A stretch of DNA of 64,000 nt from Nocardioides panaciterrulae (GTDB lineage Bacteria > Actinomycetota > Actinomycetes > Propionibacteriales > Nocardioidaceae): NCBI RefSeq assembly GCF_013409645.1, contig NZ_JACCBG010000001.1, positions 186,001-250,000 on the forward strand, written 5' to 3'. The notes below the pieces were generated by a model. That model was not told where the DNA came from. It saw only the letters and a program-made list of their open reading frames with translations, and did not search any database. The position numbers and the translations under genes are program-made. Positions within the stretch are counted from its first letter, which is position 1, and each line of letters begins with the position of its first letter. Shown here piece by piece: positions 33,910-41,108 of this stretch.

Positions 33910-33927
33910 GGCGGTCCTGCTCCCGGG

Positions 33928-34524
33928 TCAGCCCTTCGAGCTGAACCAGGGGTGGTGCAGGTCGTAGTAGGTCGCGTCCTGCATCGCCCACTGCAGGGTG
34001 TCCAGGATCTCGGCCGGCGGCTCGACCTGCTCGCCCTGCCGGGCGCTGGTCTCGTCGCGGAACGCGATCGTCTCGGTGAACGTGCCGTCGGGCTCGATGG
34101 CCAGCGTGCCGCCGAGGATCTCGGGCCGCATCCGGTGCAGCGTGTCGGTGTCGGAGGTCATCATGGTCCTGAGCCGGTCGACGTCGTCGACCTTGCCGCG
34201 GATGACCTGGACGAAGCCCGCGTCGTCGGAGCCGCCGCCCATCAGCAGCGTGACGTCGTCGCAGTCGTGGTACTCCAGCTCGCCGTCGACCAGCGCCGCC
34301 ATCTGCTCGGCCCAGGCCTGCTGCTCGGGCCGCCGGGAGTTGCGCATCGCGGCCTCCCGCGACTCGAAGCGCACGATGCCGAGGAACGTGTCGTCGTCGG
34401 TGAACCCGTAGGTCCCGCCCAGCCAGCCGTCCGCGGTGGGTCCGAGCTCCTCGCGCCACCGGTCGGCGAGGGCGTGGAGCTCGTCCTGGCGGCTGCACCT
34501 GCCCTGGATGATCTGGATGAACAC
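33928..34524 (-). CDS. Two-domain ferredoxin-fold protein of unknown function
   Basis: A 198-residue protein with an internal duplication. The first half opens FIQIIQGRCSRQDELHAL and the second FVQVIRGKVDDVDRLRTM, and each half then has a GGTYGF/GGTLAI strand and a TFLGIVRF/TFTETIAF strand. This suggests two fused dimeric alpha/beta-barrel domains, which would make a pseudo-dimer. No catalytic residues are recognisable. The GTG start has an AGGAGG ribosome site. The gene converges on fadB with 18 bp between stops. The small protein at 5188-5475 has a single domain of similar look. Confidence 0.75.
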   Translation of the reverse strand: MFIQIIQGRCSRQDELHALADRWREELGPTADGWLGGTYGFTDDDTFLGIVRFESREAAMRNSRRPEQQAWAEQMAALVDGELEYHDCDDVTLLMGGGSDDAGFVQVIRGKVDDVDRLRTMMTSDTDTLHRMRPEILGGTLAIEPDGTFTETIAFRDETSARQGEQVEPPAEILDTLQWAMQDATYYDLHHPWFSSKG

Positions 34525-34677
34525 CGGCTTCCTCCTTGCCGTCGCCGGGCCGCCTCCGGATGAGGTGGTCCCGCTCTCGACGCTAGGAAGACCGGCCGGA
34601 GGAGTCCATGGCGTGATCGGGCCACCCCGCTGGGGATGGGCGTGGACGGCGGGGAGAGCAGGCTCCGGCCCGCGGAC

Positions 34678-34683
34678 TAGGGT
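34678..34683 (+). promoter_or_regulatory. -10 box of the SDR-phosphotransferase operon
   Basis: TAGGGT, eight bases before the ATG at 34691. Leaderless spacing. Confidence 0.5.
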
Positions 34684-34690
34684 GCCCGGC

Positions 34691-35479
34691 ATGGACTTCG
34701 CGCCGCCTGCCCGCGCCGCCGCCCCGTCCCGGCGGCGGGTGCTCGTCACCGGGGCCGCGTCCGGCCTCGGCCTGGCGCTCTCCGACGCGTTCGAGGCGCG
34801 CGGGGACGTCGTGCTGCGGACCGATGCGGCCGGCGGCGATCTGACGCTGGACGTCCGGTCCGACGAGGACTGGGCCGCGGCGCTGGCCCACGTCGAGGCG
34901 ACCTGGGGCGGGCTCGACGTGCTGGTCAACAACGCCGGGGTGGCCGGGGGCGGCCGGCTCGACGTCGCCGGCCTCGACGAGTGGGCGTGGCTCACCGAGG
35001 TCAACCTGTTCGGGGCCGTGCGCGGGACCCGGACGTTCGTCCCGCTGTTCAAGCGGCAGCGCTCGGGGGCGATCGTCAACGTGGCCTCGCTGGCGGGGCT
35101 GGTGCACCCGGCCGGCATGGCGTCCTACAACGCGGTGAAGGCCGCGGTGGTGGCGCTGACCGAGACCACCGGGCACGAGCTGGCGGCGTACGGCGTGTCC
35201 GCGCACGTCGTGTGCCCGTCGTACTTCCGGACCAACCTGATGGCCTCGATGCGCGGCCGCGACCAGGCGCTGGCCCGGGTGATGTCCCACCTGGTCGACT
35301 CCTCGCCGACCTCGGCCGAGGACGTGGCCGCGGCGGTGCTCGACGGGCTGGACCGGGGCGAGGAGCTGATCGTGCCGGACCCGGCCGCCCGGCAGGCGTG
35401 GGCGCTCAAGCAGCAGGACCGTCCGGCCTACGACGCGGTGATGCGCGCGCAGGCCGCCAAGCTGGAGGAGATGACGTGA
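34691..35479 (+). CDS. SDR family NAD(P)-dependent oxidoreductase
   Basis: A 262-residue short-chain dehydrogenase. The cofactor motif is VLVTGAASGLG near residue 19, and NNAG is followed by the serine in NVASLAG and the catalytic YNAVK (Tyr/Lys). The substrate is unknown. It is the first gene of a coupled set: its stop overlaps the phosphotransferase start (GTGA), and the phosphatase follows with TGATG. A similar SDR-phosphotransferase-phosphatase grouping with acyl-CoA genes suggests a role in handling fatty or xenobiotic alcohols, which is inference. The ATG at 34691 is chosen because of the TAGGGT box and because the frame upstream shows no family similarity. Confidence 0.87.
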   Translation: MDFAPPARAAAPSRRRVLVTGAASGLGLALSDAFEARGDVVLRTDAAGGDLTLDVRSDEDWAAALAHVEATWGGLDVLVNNAGVAGGGRLDVAGLDEWAWLTEVNLFGAVRGTRTFVPLFKRQRSGAIVNVASLAGLVHPAGMASYNAVKAAVVALTETTGHELAAYGVSAHVVCPSYFRTNLMASMRGRDQALARVMSHLVDSSPTSAEDVAAAVLDGLDRGEELIVPDPAARQAWALKQQDRPAYDAVMRAQAAKLEEMT

Positions 35480-36585
35480 GGGACGAGGCCTCGACCGACG
35501 AGAGCCGGCCGGTGCGTGAGGAGGACGCGTTCGACGTCGGGGCGGTGGCCGGCTGGCTGCGCGGGCACGCCGCGGACTGGGCGCGCGACCGGCTGGCGGG
35601 CACCCCGTCGGTGCGGCAGTTCCCGGGCGGCGCCTCCAACCTGACCTACCTGCTGTCGTGGCCCGACCTGGACCTGGTCCTGCGTCGCCCGCCCGCCGGC
35701 GCGAAGGCGGCCGGCGCCCACGACATGGGCCGGGAGTACCACCTCCAGGCGGCGCTCGCGCCGGTCTTCCCCCACGTGGCGCGGATGGTCGGGTTCTGCG
35801 AGGACGCCTCCGTGATCGGCTCGGAGTTCTACGTCATGGAGCGGCTCGACGGCACGATCCTGCGCCGGGACCTGCCCTGGGCGCTCACCGAGGACGAGGC
35901 GTCCACGCTGTGCGAGCGCGCGCTGGACGTGCTGGTCGACCTGCACTCCGTCGACGTGGGCGCGGTGCCGGAGCTGGCCCGGCTGAACCGCGGTCCCGGG
36001 TACGTCGGCCGCCAGGTCTCCGGGTGGATCGGCCGGTTCGACCGGGCGCGTACCGACGACACCGGGGACTGGTCCGACCTGACCGCCTGGCTCGAGGCGC
36101 ACCAGCCCGAGGACGTGGCGCAGCGGCTGATCCACAACGACTTCCGCTTCGACAACCTGGTGCTCGCACCGGGGGAGCGGTCGCTGCGGATCATCGGCGT
36201 CCTGGACTGGGAGATGGCCACCGTCGGCGACCCGCTGATGGACCTCGGCGGCATGCTCGCCTACTGGGTCGAGGCCGGGGACGACGAGTTCTTCCAGTCC
36301 TTCCGCCGCCAGCCGACTACCGCGCCCGGCATGTGGACGCGGGAGCGGTTCGTGGCGGCGTACTGCGCCCGGATGGGCTTCGAGATGACGCCCGAGTGCT
36401 GGCGGTTCTACGAGGTGTTCGGGCTGTTCCGGCTCGCGGTGATCGCCCAGCAGATCTGGTACCGCTACTACCATCGGCAGACCACCAACGAGGCGTACGC
36501 CGTGTTCGGGCCCGCGGTCGGCTACCTGGAGAAGCGCTGCCGGCAGCTGGTCTCGGCCGGCTCGAGCGCCGAGCGCAGGCCCTGA
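35476..36585 (+). CDS. Phosphotransferase family protein (APH/ACAD10-like)
   Basis: A 369-residue kinase-fold protein of the aminoglycoside-phosphotransferase superfamily. The catalytic loop is LIHNDFRFDNLVL, where the usual HGD is replaced by HND, and the metal-binding DWE is in GVLDWEMATVGDPLMDLG. The N-terminal FPGGASNLTYLL is the nucleotide-binding loop. This subgroup resembles the kinase domain fused to human ACAD10/11, which phosphorylates 4-hydroxyacyl-CoAs during their degradation, and bacterial members often lie next to acyl-CoA dehydrogenase genes. That function is a family-level suggestion. It overlaps both neighbours, so all three genes are co-translated. Confidence 0.85.
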   Translation: MRDEASTDESRPVREEDAFDVGAVAGWLRGHAADWARDRLAGTPSVRQFPGGASNLTYLLSWPDLDLVLRRPPAGAKAAGAHDMGREYHLQAALAPVFPHVARMVGFCEDASVIGSEFYVMERLDGTILRRDLPWALTEDEASTLCERALDVLVDLHSVDVGAVPELARLNRGPGYVGRQVSGWIGRFDRARTDDTGDWSDLTAWLEAHQPEDVAQRLIHNDFRFDNLVLAPGERSLRIIGVLDWEMATVGDPLMDLGGMLAYWVEAGDDEFFQSFRRQPTTAPGMWTRERFVAAYCARMGFEMTPECWRFYEVFGLFRLAVIAQQIWYRYYHRQTTNEAYAVFGPAVGYLEKRCRQLVSAGSSAERRP

Positions 36586-37268
36586 TGGGGGTCGTGCTGC
36601 TGGTCCGGCACGGGCAGGCGTCCTTCGGCGCCGACGACTACGACGTGCTCTCGGAGACCGGCTGGGAGCAGAGCCGGTTGCTCGGGGCGTGGCTGGCCGA
36701 GCGCAAGGTGGCCCCCGACGTCGTGTGGCGCGGCGCGATGCGCCGGCACCGGGAGACCGCCGAGGGGATGCTGGCCGGCGCCGCGTGGGAGGTGCCGGTG
36801 GAGGTCGACCCCGGGTGGGACGAGTTCGACCACCTCGGCGTGGTCGCCGCCTTCCCGGGCGCACCCGCGGGTGATGCGATGCGGGCCGGTGACCGGCGCG
36901 AGTTCCAGCGGCTCTTCGAGCGTGCCACCGCGCGGTGGAGCGCCGGCGGGCACGACGAGGACTATCCGGAGTCCTACCCGGCGTTCCTCGCCCGGGTCCG
37001 CGCCGCGCTCGACCGCGCCTGCGCGGCCGCGGGGCCGGGCGGGACCGTGGTCGCGGTCAGCTCGGGCGGCCCGATCGCGGCCGCCTGCGCCGCACTGGTC
37101 GACCCGACCGGCGAGGACCCCGCCGTGCTGGCGCGGTTGTGGGCCCGGTTCAACACGGTCACGGTGAACTCCTCGGTGACCAGGGTGGTGGTCGGCCCGA
37201 CCGGTCCGCGGCTGCTCACCTTCAACGAGCACCCGCACCTCGAGGGCGAGCACCTCACCTACCGCTGA
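36585..37268 (+). CDS. Histidine phosphatase family protein
   Basis: A 227-residue phosphoglycerate-mutase-like phosphatase. The phosphohistidine motif is LVRHGQASFG at residues 6-15. The second arginine is in WRGAMRRHRETAEGM, and the late SSGGPIAAAC supplies the region where the second catalytic histidine normally lies. That histidine is replaced (SSGGPI rather than SHGG), which may alter activity. The ATG overlaps the phosphotransferase stop (TGATG). In this operon it could remove a phosphate added by the upstream kinase-like protein, but the substrate is unknown. Confidence 0.83.
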   Translation: MGVVLLVRHGQASFGADDYDVLSETGWEQSRLLGAWLAERKVAPDVVWRGAMRRHRETAEGMLAGAAWEVPVEVDPGWDEFDHLGVVAAFPGAPAGDAMRAGDRREFQRLFERATARWSAGGHDEDYPESYPAFLARVRAALDRACAAAGPGGTVVAVSSGGPIAAACAALVDPTGEDPAVLARLWARFNTVTVNSSVTRVVVGPTGPRLLTFNEHPHLEGEHLTYR

Positions 37269-37436
37269 CGGCTCGGTGGTGCCGGGGGGCGCGGGGGCGC
37301 CGGTGGTCCCGGTGACCTGGTTCATCCGACCGGTCCGGATTGAGGACGACCGTCAGCGGGCATCACCTCCTCCACGGGGAGTCCCGGTGGTGGCGCGCCT
37401 CGCGTCGCGACCTTCCCGTCGACCCCGGAGGTCCCC

Positions 37437-38318
37437 GTGCGGCTCGTGGTGCTGCTCGTCGTCTTCATCGCCGGCACCATCTACGCCGGAGCGTCTCCGG
37501 TGCGGCTGCCGCTCAACTGCGCCGCGGCCCTTCGCGGCGCCTGGCCGGTGCCACGGGTGCCCCAGGGGCACGCCCATAACGACTACGAGCACCGGCACCC
37601 GCTCACCGACGCCCTGGCGGCCGGGTTCACCAGCGTCGAGGCCGATGTCTGGGCCGTGGACGGCGAGCTGCTGGTCGCGCACCAGCGGAACCAGGTGGAC
37701 CCGTCGCGGACCCTGGAGAAGCTCTACCTCCGCCCGCTCGCCCGCGACGTGCGCGGGGGGTCGCTCCCTCCCCGGGTGCAGCTGCTGGTCGACGTCAAGG
37801 GTGCGCCCGCGGGGACGCTGCCGCTGCTGCGCACCGAGCTCGCGTCGTACTCCTCGATGCTCACCCGCTACCGCGGCTGTACGGCGGTGCCGGGCCCGGT
37901 CAGCGTCGTGGTCTCCGGCAACGCGCACCCGGTCGTCCCGGATCCCGGCACCACGTCGCTGTTCGGCTACGACGAGCCGCTCCGGCCGGGGCATCAGCGC
38001 CCCGTCGGGGAGGCCGTCACCCCGCTCGCCTCGGCGGACTGGGCCGACTTCTTCACCTGGGACGGTCGCGGCGACATGCCGCGCGACGAGCACGACCGCC
38101 TCCTCCGGCTGGTCGAGGGAGCACACGCCGCGGGCTCCGCGATCCGGTTCTGGGACACCCCGGACGACCCCGGCCCGGCACGGGACGACCTCTGGCGAGA
38201 GCTCGCCGCCGACGGTGTGGACTACGTCAACACCGACGATCTCGCCGGCTATGCGGCGTTCCGCCGTCAGTCGCAGCCGCGGCCGTCTCCATCCGCGCTG
38301 GCAGCGGGCGGGTCGTAG
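37437..38318 (+). CDS. Glycerophosphodiester phosphodiesterase-like secreted protein
   Basis: A 293-residue protein with an N-terminal hydrophobic signal or anchor (MRLVVLLVVFIAGTIYAG). A PI-PLC/GDPD-like TIM barrel follows: AHNDYEHRHPLTDALAAGF near residue 47, then SVEADVWAVDGELLVAH, which carries the acid residues that bind the metal, and VDVKGAPAGT. The DYVNTDDLAGY close is also typical. Such proteins hydrolyse glycerophosphodiesters or related lipids outside the membrane. The GTG start has a GGAGG ribosome site. The 168 bp before it (37269-37436) show no other feature. It converges on the small membrane protein gene. Confidence 0.78.
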   Translation: MRLVVLLVVFIAGTIYAGASPVRLPLNCAAALRGAWPVPRVPQGHAHNDYEHRHPLTDALAAGFTSVEADVWAVDGELLVAHQRNQVDPSRTLEKLYLRPLARDVRGGSLPPRVQLLVDVKGAPAGTLPLLRTELASYSSMLTRYRGCTAVPGPVSVVVSGNAHPVVPDPGTTSLFGYDEPLRPGHQRPVGEAVTPLASADWADFFTWDGRGDMPRDEHDRLLRLVEGAHAAGSAIRFWDTPDDPGPARDDLWRELAADGVDYVNTDDLAGYAAFRRQSQPRPSPSALAAGGS

Positions 38319-38351
38319 CCGCGGTCGAGGCGATGCCGGGACCGCCCCGCG

Positions 38352-38675
38352 TCAGTCGGGGCCACGGACCTGCCGGCCGTCGCCCTCGCCCGCCGGCGGC
38401 TCCGGCGGCTCCGGGCCGGTGTCGGCGTCGGCGTTGAGGTCCGCGTCCGCGTCCGCGTCCGCGGTGAGGTCGCTGCGTGCCGCGGCCCGGGCGCCGCTGG
38501 CGGTGCTCCAGGACCAGAACGCGCCGGCGGCGACCAGCCCGACCACGAGACCGATCACGGCTCCGGGCTTGCCCGCGGCGGCGTACCCGATGCCGGCCGG
38601 CACGGCCACGATCGCCACGCGGGCGAGCAGGAAGGTCAGCTCGTCGACCGCGCCCCGTCCGTCCATCCCCGGCAT
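38352..38675 (-). CDS. Small membrane protein with Ala-Asp repeat tail
   Basis: A 107-residue protein with two transmembrane segments (LLARVAIVAVPAGIGYAA and GAVIGLVVGLVAAGAFWSW) and an acidic C-terminus with repeated Ala-Asp (LTADADADADLNADADTG). The tail is encoded by a TCCGCG hexamer repeat on the plus strand at 38440-38463. No family or function is recognised. The ATG at 38675 is chosen; an ATG at 38666 is equally possible, and a longer upstream start is less likely because it would run through the operator at 38725-38744. It is divergent from the TetR gene and may share its operator. Confidence 0.6.
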   Translation of the reverse strand: MPGMDGRGAVDELTFLLARVAIVAVPAGIGYAAAGKPGAVIGLVVGLVAAGAFWSWSTASGARAAARSDLTADADADADLNADADTGPEPPEPPAGEGDGRQVRGPD

Positions 38676-38724
38676 CGTGCCAGACCCCGAGACCGGGGGC
38701 CGGGACCACGGGTGCCCGCGCGGG

Positions 38725-38744
38725 TTGAACAAATGTATGTTCAA
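38725..38744. promoter_or_regulatory. Perfect TetR-type operator
   Basis: TTGAACA, six bases, TGTTCAA: an exact 7-bp dyad in an AT-rich island between the divergent small membrane protein and TetR genes. TATGTT on plus and TACATT on minus inside it could be -10 boxes for the two directions. Confidence 0.65.
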
Positions 38745-38803
38745 ACGGCGGAGGCACCCCCCGAGACCGGGGCCCGGGCGCCCCCCGGGAGACGGCGGCG
38801 CCG

Positions 38804-39454
38804 ATGGCTCACCCCGACCCCCCGAGCCCCCGGGAGCTCGGTGGCTGTGGAGAGCGGCGGGCGGGCCGGGACGATCCGTGGTGGGCTCGGCACATGCCGC
38901 GCAACGTGCTGATCATGGACGTGCTGGACTCGCTGCTGGACGCGCTGTTCCGGCTGGTGGTCGGGCGCGGTGACCTCGCCCCGTCGCTGCGCGCCCTCGC
39001 CGCGGACGCGGGCATGAGCCCCGCCGGCGTGGTGCACCACTTCGGTTCCCGCCAGCACGCCCTGCACCTGGCCGTCGCCCGCTGGTCGAAGCAGCGGGCC
39101 GAGGACCTGCCGTGGGTCGGCGGGCCGGAGGACCTGGTGCGCCTGCTCCCGGAGCGCGAGGACCAGGTCCACGACGCCGCCTTCGACCTCGCGCTGGTCG
39201 CGATGGGCCGGGGCGACGAGGGCATCGCCCGGTCGATGGCCGAGCTCCGCCGGGCCCGGCGGCTTCGCCTGCAGCGGGCCGTGCCCCACCTCGACGACGC
39301 CTGGCTGGACCTCGTGGTCGCGGCGCTCGACGGGCTGCTCCTGGCCAGGTCGCTGCCCGGCGACCCGCTCAAGGCGGAGTGGGCCCGGGCGGCGCTCGCC
39401 CGGCTGCTCGAGCTGCTGCCCAGCGAGCCCAGCGAGCGCGCCCCAGCCTCCTGA
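38804..39454 (+). CDS. TetR family transcriptional regulator
   Basis: Up to 216 residues. The helix-turn-helix is LAPSLRALAADAGMSPAGVV followed by HHFGSRQHAL, a standard TetR pattern, and the C-terminal helices are unspecific. The reading frame starts at the ATG at 38804, but the first 30 residues are proline- and arginine-rich; an ATG at 38894 (MPRNVLIMDVLDSLLD) would give a more typical N-terminus. A perfect TTGAACA-N6-TGTTCAA operator 60 bp upstream indicates autoregulation and control of the divergent small membrane protein gene. Confidence 0.8.
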   Translation: MAHPDPPSPRELGGCGERRAGRDDPWWARHMPRNVLIMDVLDSLLDALFRLVVGRGDLAPSLRALAADAGMSPAGVVHHFGSRQHALHLAVARWSKQRAEDLPWVGGPEDLVRLLPEREDQVHDAAFDLALVAMGRGDEGIARSMAELRRARRLRLQRAVPHLDDAWLDLVVAALDGLLLARSLPGDPLKAEWARAALARLLELLPSEPSERAPAS

Positions 39455-39496
39455 CCCCCCGCCGCGCCGGCACGCGATCATCGACCGGCCCGCTAC

Positions 39497-39520
39497 ATAC
39501 GTGGTATACATACTCGGTAT
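39497..39520 (+). promoter_or_regulatory. Tandem ATAC-N3-GTAT operator before the PadR-ABC operon
   Basis: Two dyads, ATACGTGGTAT (39497-39507) and ATACTCGGTAT (39510-39520), two bases apart. ATAC/GTAT dyads are common for PadR proteins. The site lies 45 bp before padR and overlaps a TATACA sequence that could be the -10 box. Confidence 0.65.
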
Positions 39521-39565
39521 CCACGACTCGACGGGGGCCGTGGAGCACTCGTCGGGAGGTCGGCC

Positions 39566-40225
39566 ATGTCGGTGAAGCAGGCGCTGCTCGCGCTGCTGGA
39601 GCAGGAGCCGATGTACGGCTACCAGCTGCGCACGGAGTTCGAGCAGCGGACGGGGTCGACCTGGCCGCTCAACGTCGGGCAGGTCTACACGACCCTGACC
39701 CGGCTCGAGCGGGACGGGCTGGTCGAGACCGCGGCGGCGGACGAGCCCGCGGACGGGGGTGCGACGCACGGGGCGATCTACCGGATCACCGCCGCGGGGC
39801 GCGAGGAGGTGGCGGCCTGGTTCACCACGCCGGTGGCCCGCACCCAGCCGCCGCGAGACGAGCTCGCGATCAAGCTGGCGCTGGCCGTGACGGTCCCGGG
39901 GGTCGACGTCGGCCAGGTCATCCAGCAGCAGCGGGGCGCGACGATGACGGCGCTGCAGGACTACACCCGGCTCAAGCGGCGGGGAGCGGGCGCGGCGGGG
40001 GACGGGCGCCACGAGCTGGCCTGGAGCCTGGTGCTGGACTCGCTGATCTTCGCCGCCGAGGCCGAGATCCGCTGGCTCGACCACTGCGAGGCCCGCCTGC
40101 GGCGCGCCGCCGCCGAGCGCCGGGCCGCGGCGACCGCGGCGCCCTCCGCGCCCTCCGCGTCCTCCGCGCCCCCCGCGTCCTCCGCGCCGACCGAGCCCGC
40201 CGAGACCCGGGACGGCACCCGGTGA
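39566..40225 (+). CDS. PadR family transcriptional regulator
   Basis: A 219-residue regulator opening MSVKQALLALLEQEPMYGYQ, with a winged helix (QVYTTLTRLERDGLVET, then IYRITAAGREEVAAW). The C-terminal dimerisation helices end in a low-complexity Ala/Pro/Ser tail (about residues 190-219) encoded by a short repeat. A GGGAGG ribosome site is present, as is the double ATAC/GTAT operator upstream. It heads an operon with an ABC exporter, and PadR regulators in this position usually sense a drug or peptide and derepress the transporter. Confidence 0.9.
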   Translation: MSVKQALLALLEQEPMYGYQLRTEFEQRTGSTWPLNVGQVYTTLTRLERDGLVETAAADEPADGGATHGAIYRITAAGREEVAAWFTTPVARTQPPRDELAIKLALAVTVPGVDVGQVIQQQRGATMTALQDYTRLKRRGAGAAGDGRHELAWSLVLDSLIFAAEAEIRWLDHCEARLRRAAAERRAAATAAPSAPSASSAPPASSAPTEPAETRDGTR

Positions 40226-40365
40226 CCGCGCAGCTCGGGCCCGAGCAGGCCACCCGCCTGCACCGGGCCGAGGACCGGTGGCTGGCGCTGTGCGCGGTCC
40301 GGCTGCGTCGCTCGCCGTCCCGTCGCCCGGTCCGCGGCACCCGGGGCCGGAAGGCGGTGCGGTGA
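40222..40365 (+). CDS. 47-residue ORF between padR and the ABC ATPase gene
   Basis: A small open frame locked into the operon. Its GTG overlaps the padR stop (GTGA) and its stop overlaps the next ATG (TGATG). The product would be basic and arginine-rich (RLHRAEDRWLALCAVRLRR near the middle, RGRKAVR at the end) with one cysteine and no membrane segment. No family is recognised. Overlaps on both sides argue that it is translated, either as a peptide or as a coupling device for the ATPase gene. Confidence 0.55.
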   Translation: MTAQLGPEQATRLHRAEDRWLALCAVRLRRSPSRRPVRGTRGRKAVR

Positions 40366-41108
40366 TGCACCCGGTGATGGACCCGGTGCTGCAGCTGGTG
40401 CAGGTGACCCGGGTGCACGGGCAGGGGGCGACCGAGGTGGTCGCCCTGCGGGAGGTCTCGTTCGCGGCCCACGCCGGCGAGCTGGTGGCGGTGATGGGCC
40501 CCTCGGGCTCCGGCAAGTCGACGCTACTCACGCTGGCCGGCGGGCTGGACGAGCCGACCTCGGGCGCGGTGCGCGTCGAGGGCAGCGACCTGGCCACGCT
40601 CGGCCACCCGGGACGCGCGCGGATGCGGCGTACCTCGATCGGCTACGTCTTCCAGGACTTCAACCTGATCCCGGCGCTGACCGCGGCGGAGAACGTCGCG
40701 CTGCCGCTCGAGCTCGACGGCGTCCGGGCCCGCGAGGCCCGCCGCGCCGCGCGCGCCGCGCTGGACGAGGTCGGGATCGGCGACCTGGCCGACCGGTTCC
40801 CCGACGAGATGTCCGGCGGGCAGCAGCAGCGGGTGGCGATCGCCCGGGCGGTGGTCGGCGAGCGCCGGCTGATCCTGGCCGACGAACCCACCGGGGCGCT
40901 GGACACCCAGACCGGCGAGGACGTGCTGACGCTGCTGCGTGCTCGTTGCGACGCCGGCGCCGCCGGTGTGCTGGTCACGCACGAGGCCCGGCACGCGGCC
41001 TGGGCCGACCGGGTGGTCTTCCTCCGCGACGGCGTCGTGGTGGACGAGTCCGGCTCGCTGCCGGTCGACGCGCTGCTCGAGCCGGGCCTGCTGGGGGGAC
41101 CGGCGTGA
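40365..41108 (+). CDS. ABC transporter ATP-binding protein (MacB/LolD type)
   Basis: A 247-residue ATPase with Walker A GPSGSGKST, the IGYVFQDFNLIPALTAAENV Q-loop segment, signature MSGGQQQRVAIARAVV, Walker B LILADEPTGALD and the switch histidine in LVTHEARH. The VFQDFNLIP pattern belongs to the MacB/LolD group that partners with FtsX-type permeases for export or lipoprotein and peptide handling. It is encoded directly before such a permease, with a GTGA overlap. The ATG at 40365 is used; an ATG at 40377 would remove four residues. Confidence 0.92.
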   Translation: MHPVMDPVLQLVQVTRVHGQGATEVVALREVSFAAHAGELVAVMGPSGSGKSTLLTLAGGLDEPTSGAVRVEGSDLATLGHPGRARMRRTSIGYVFQDFNLIPALTAAENVALPLELDGVRAREARRAARAALDEVGIGDLADRFPDEMSGGQQQRVAIARAVVGERRLILADEPTGALDTQTGEDVLTLLRARCDAGAAGVLVTHEARHAAWADRVVFLRDGVVVDESGSLPVDALLEPGLLGGPA

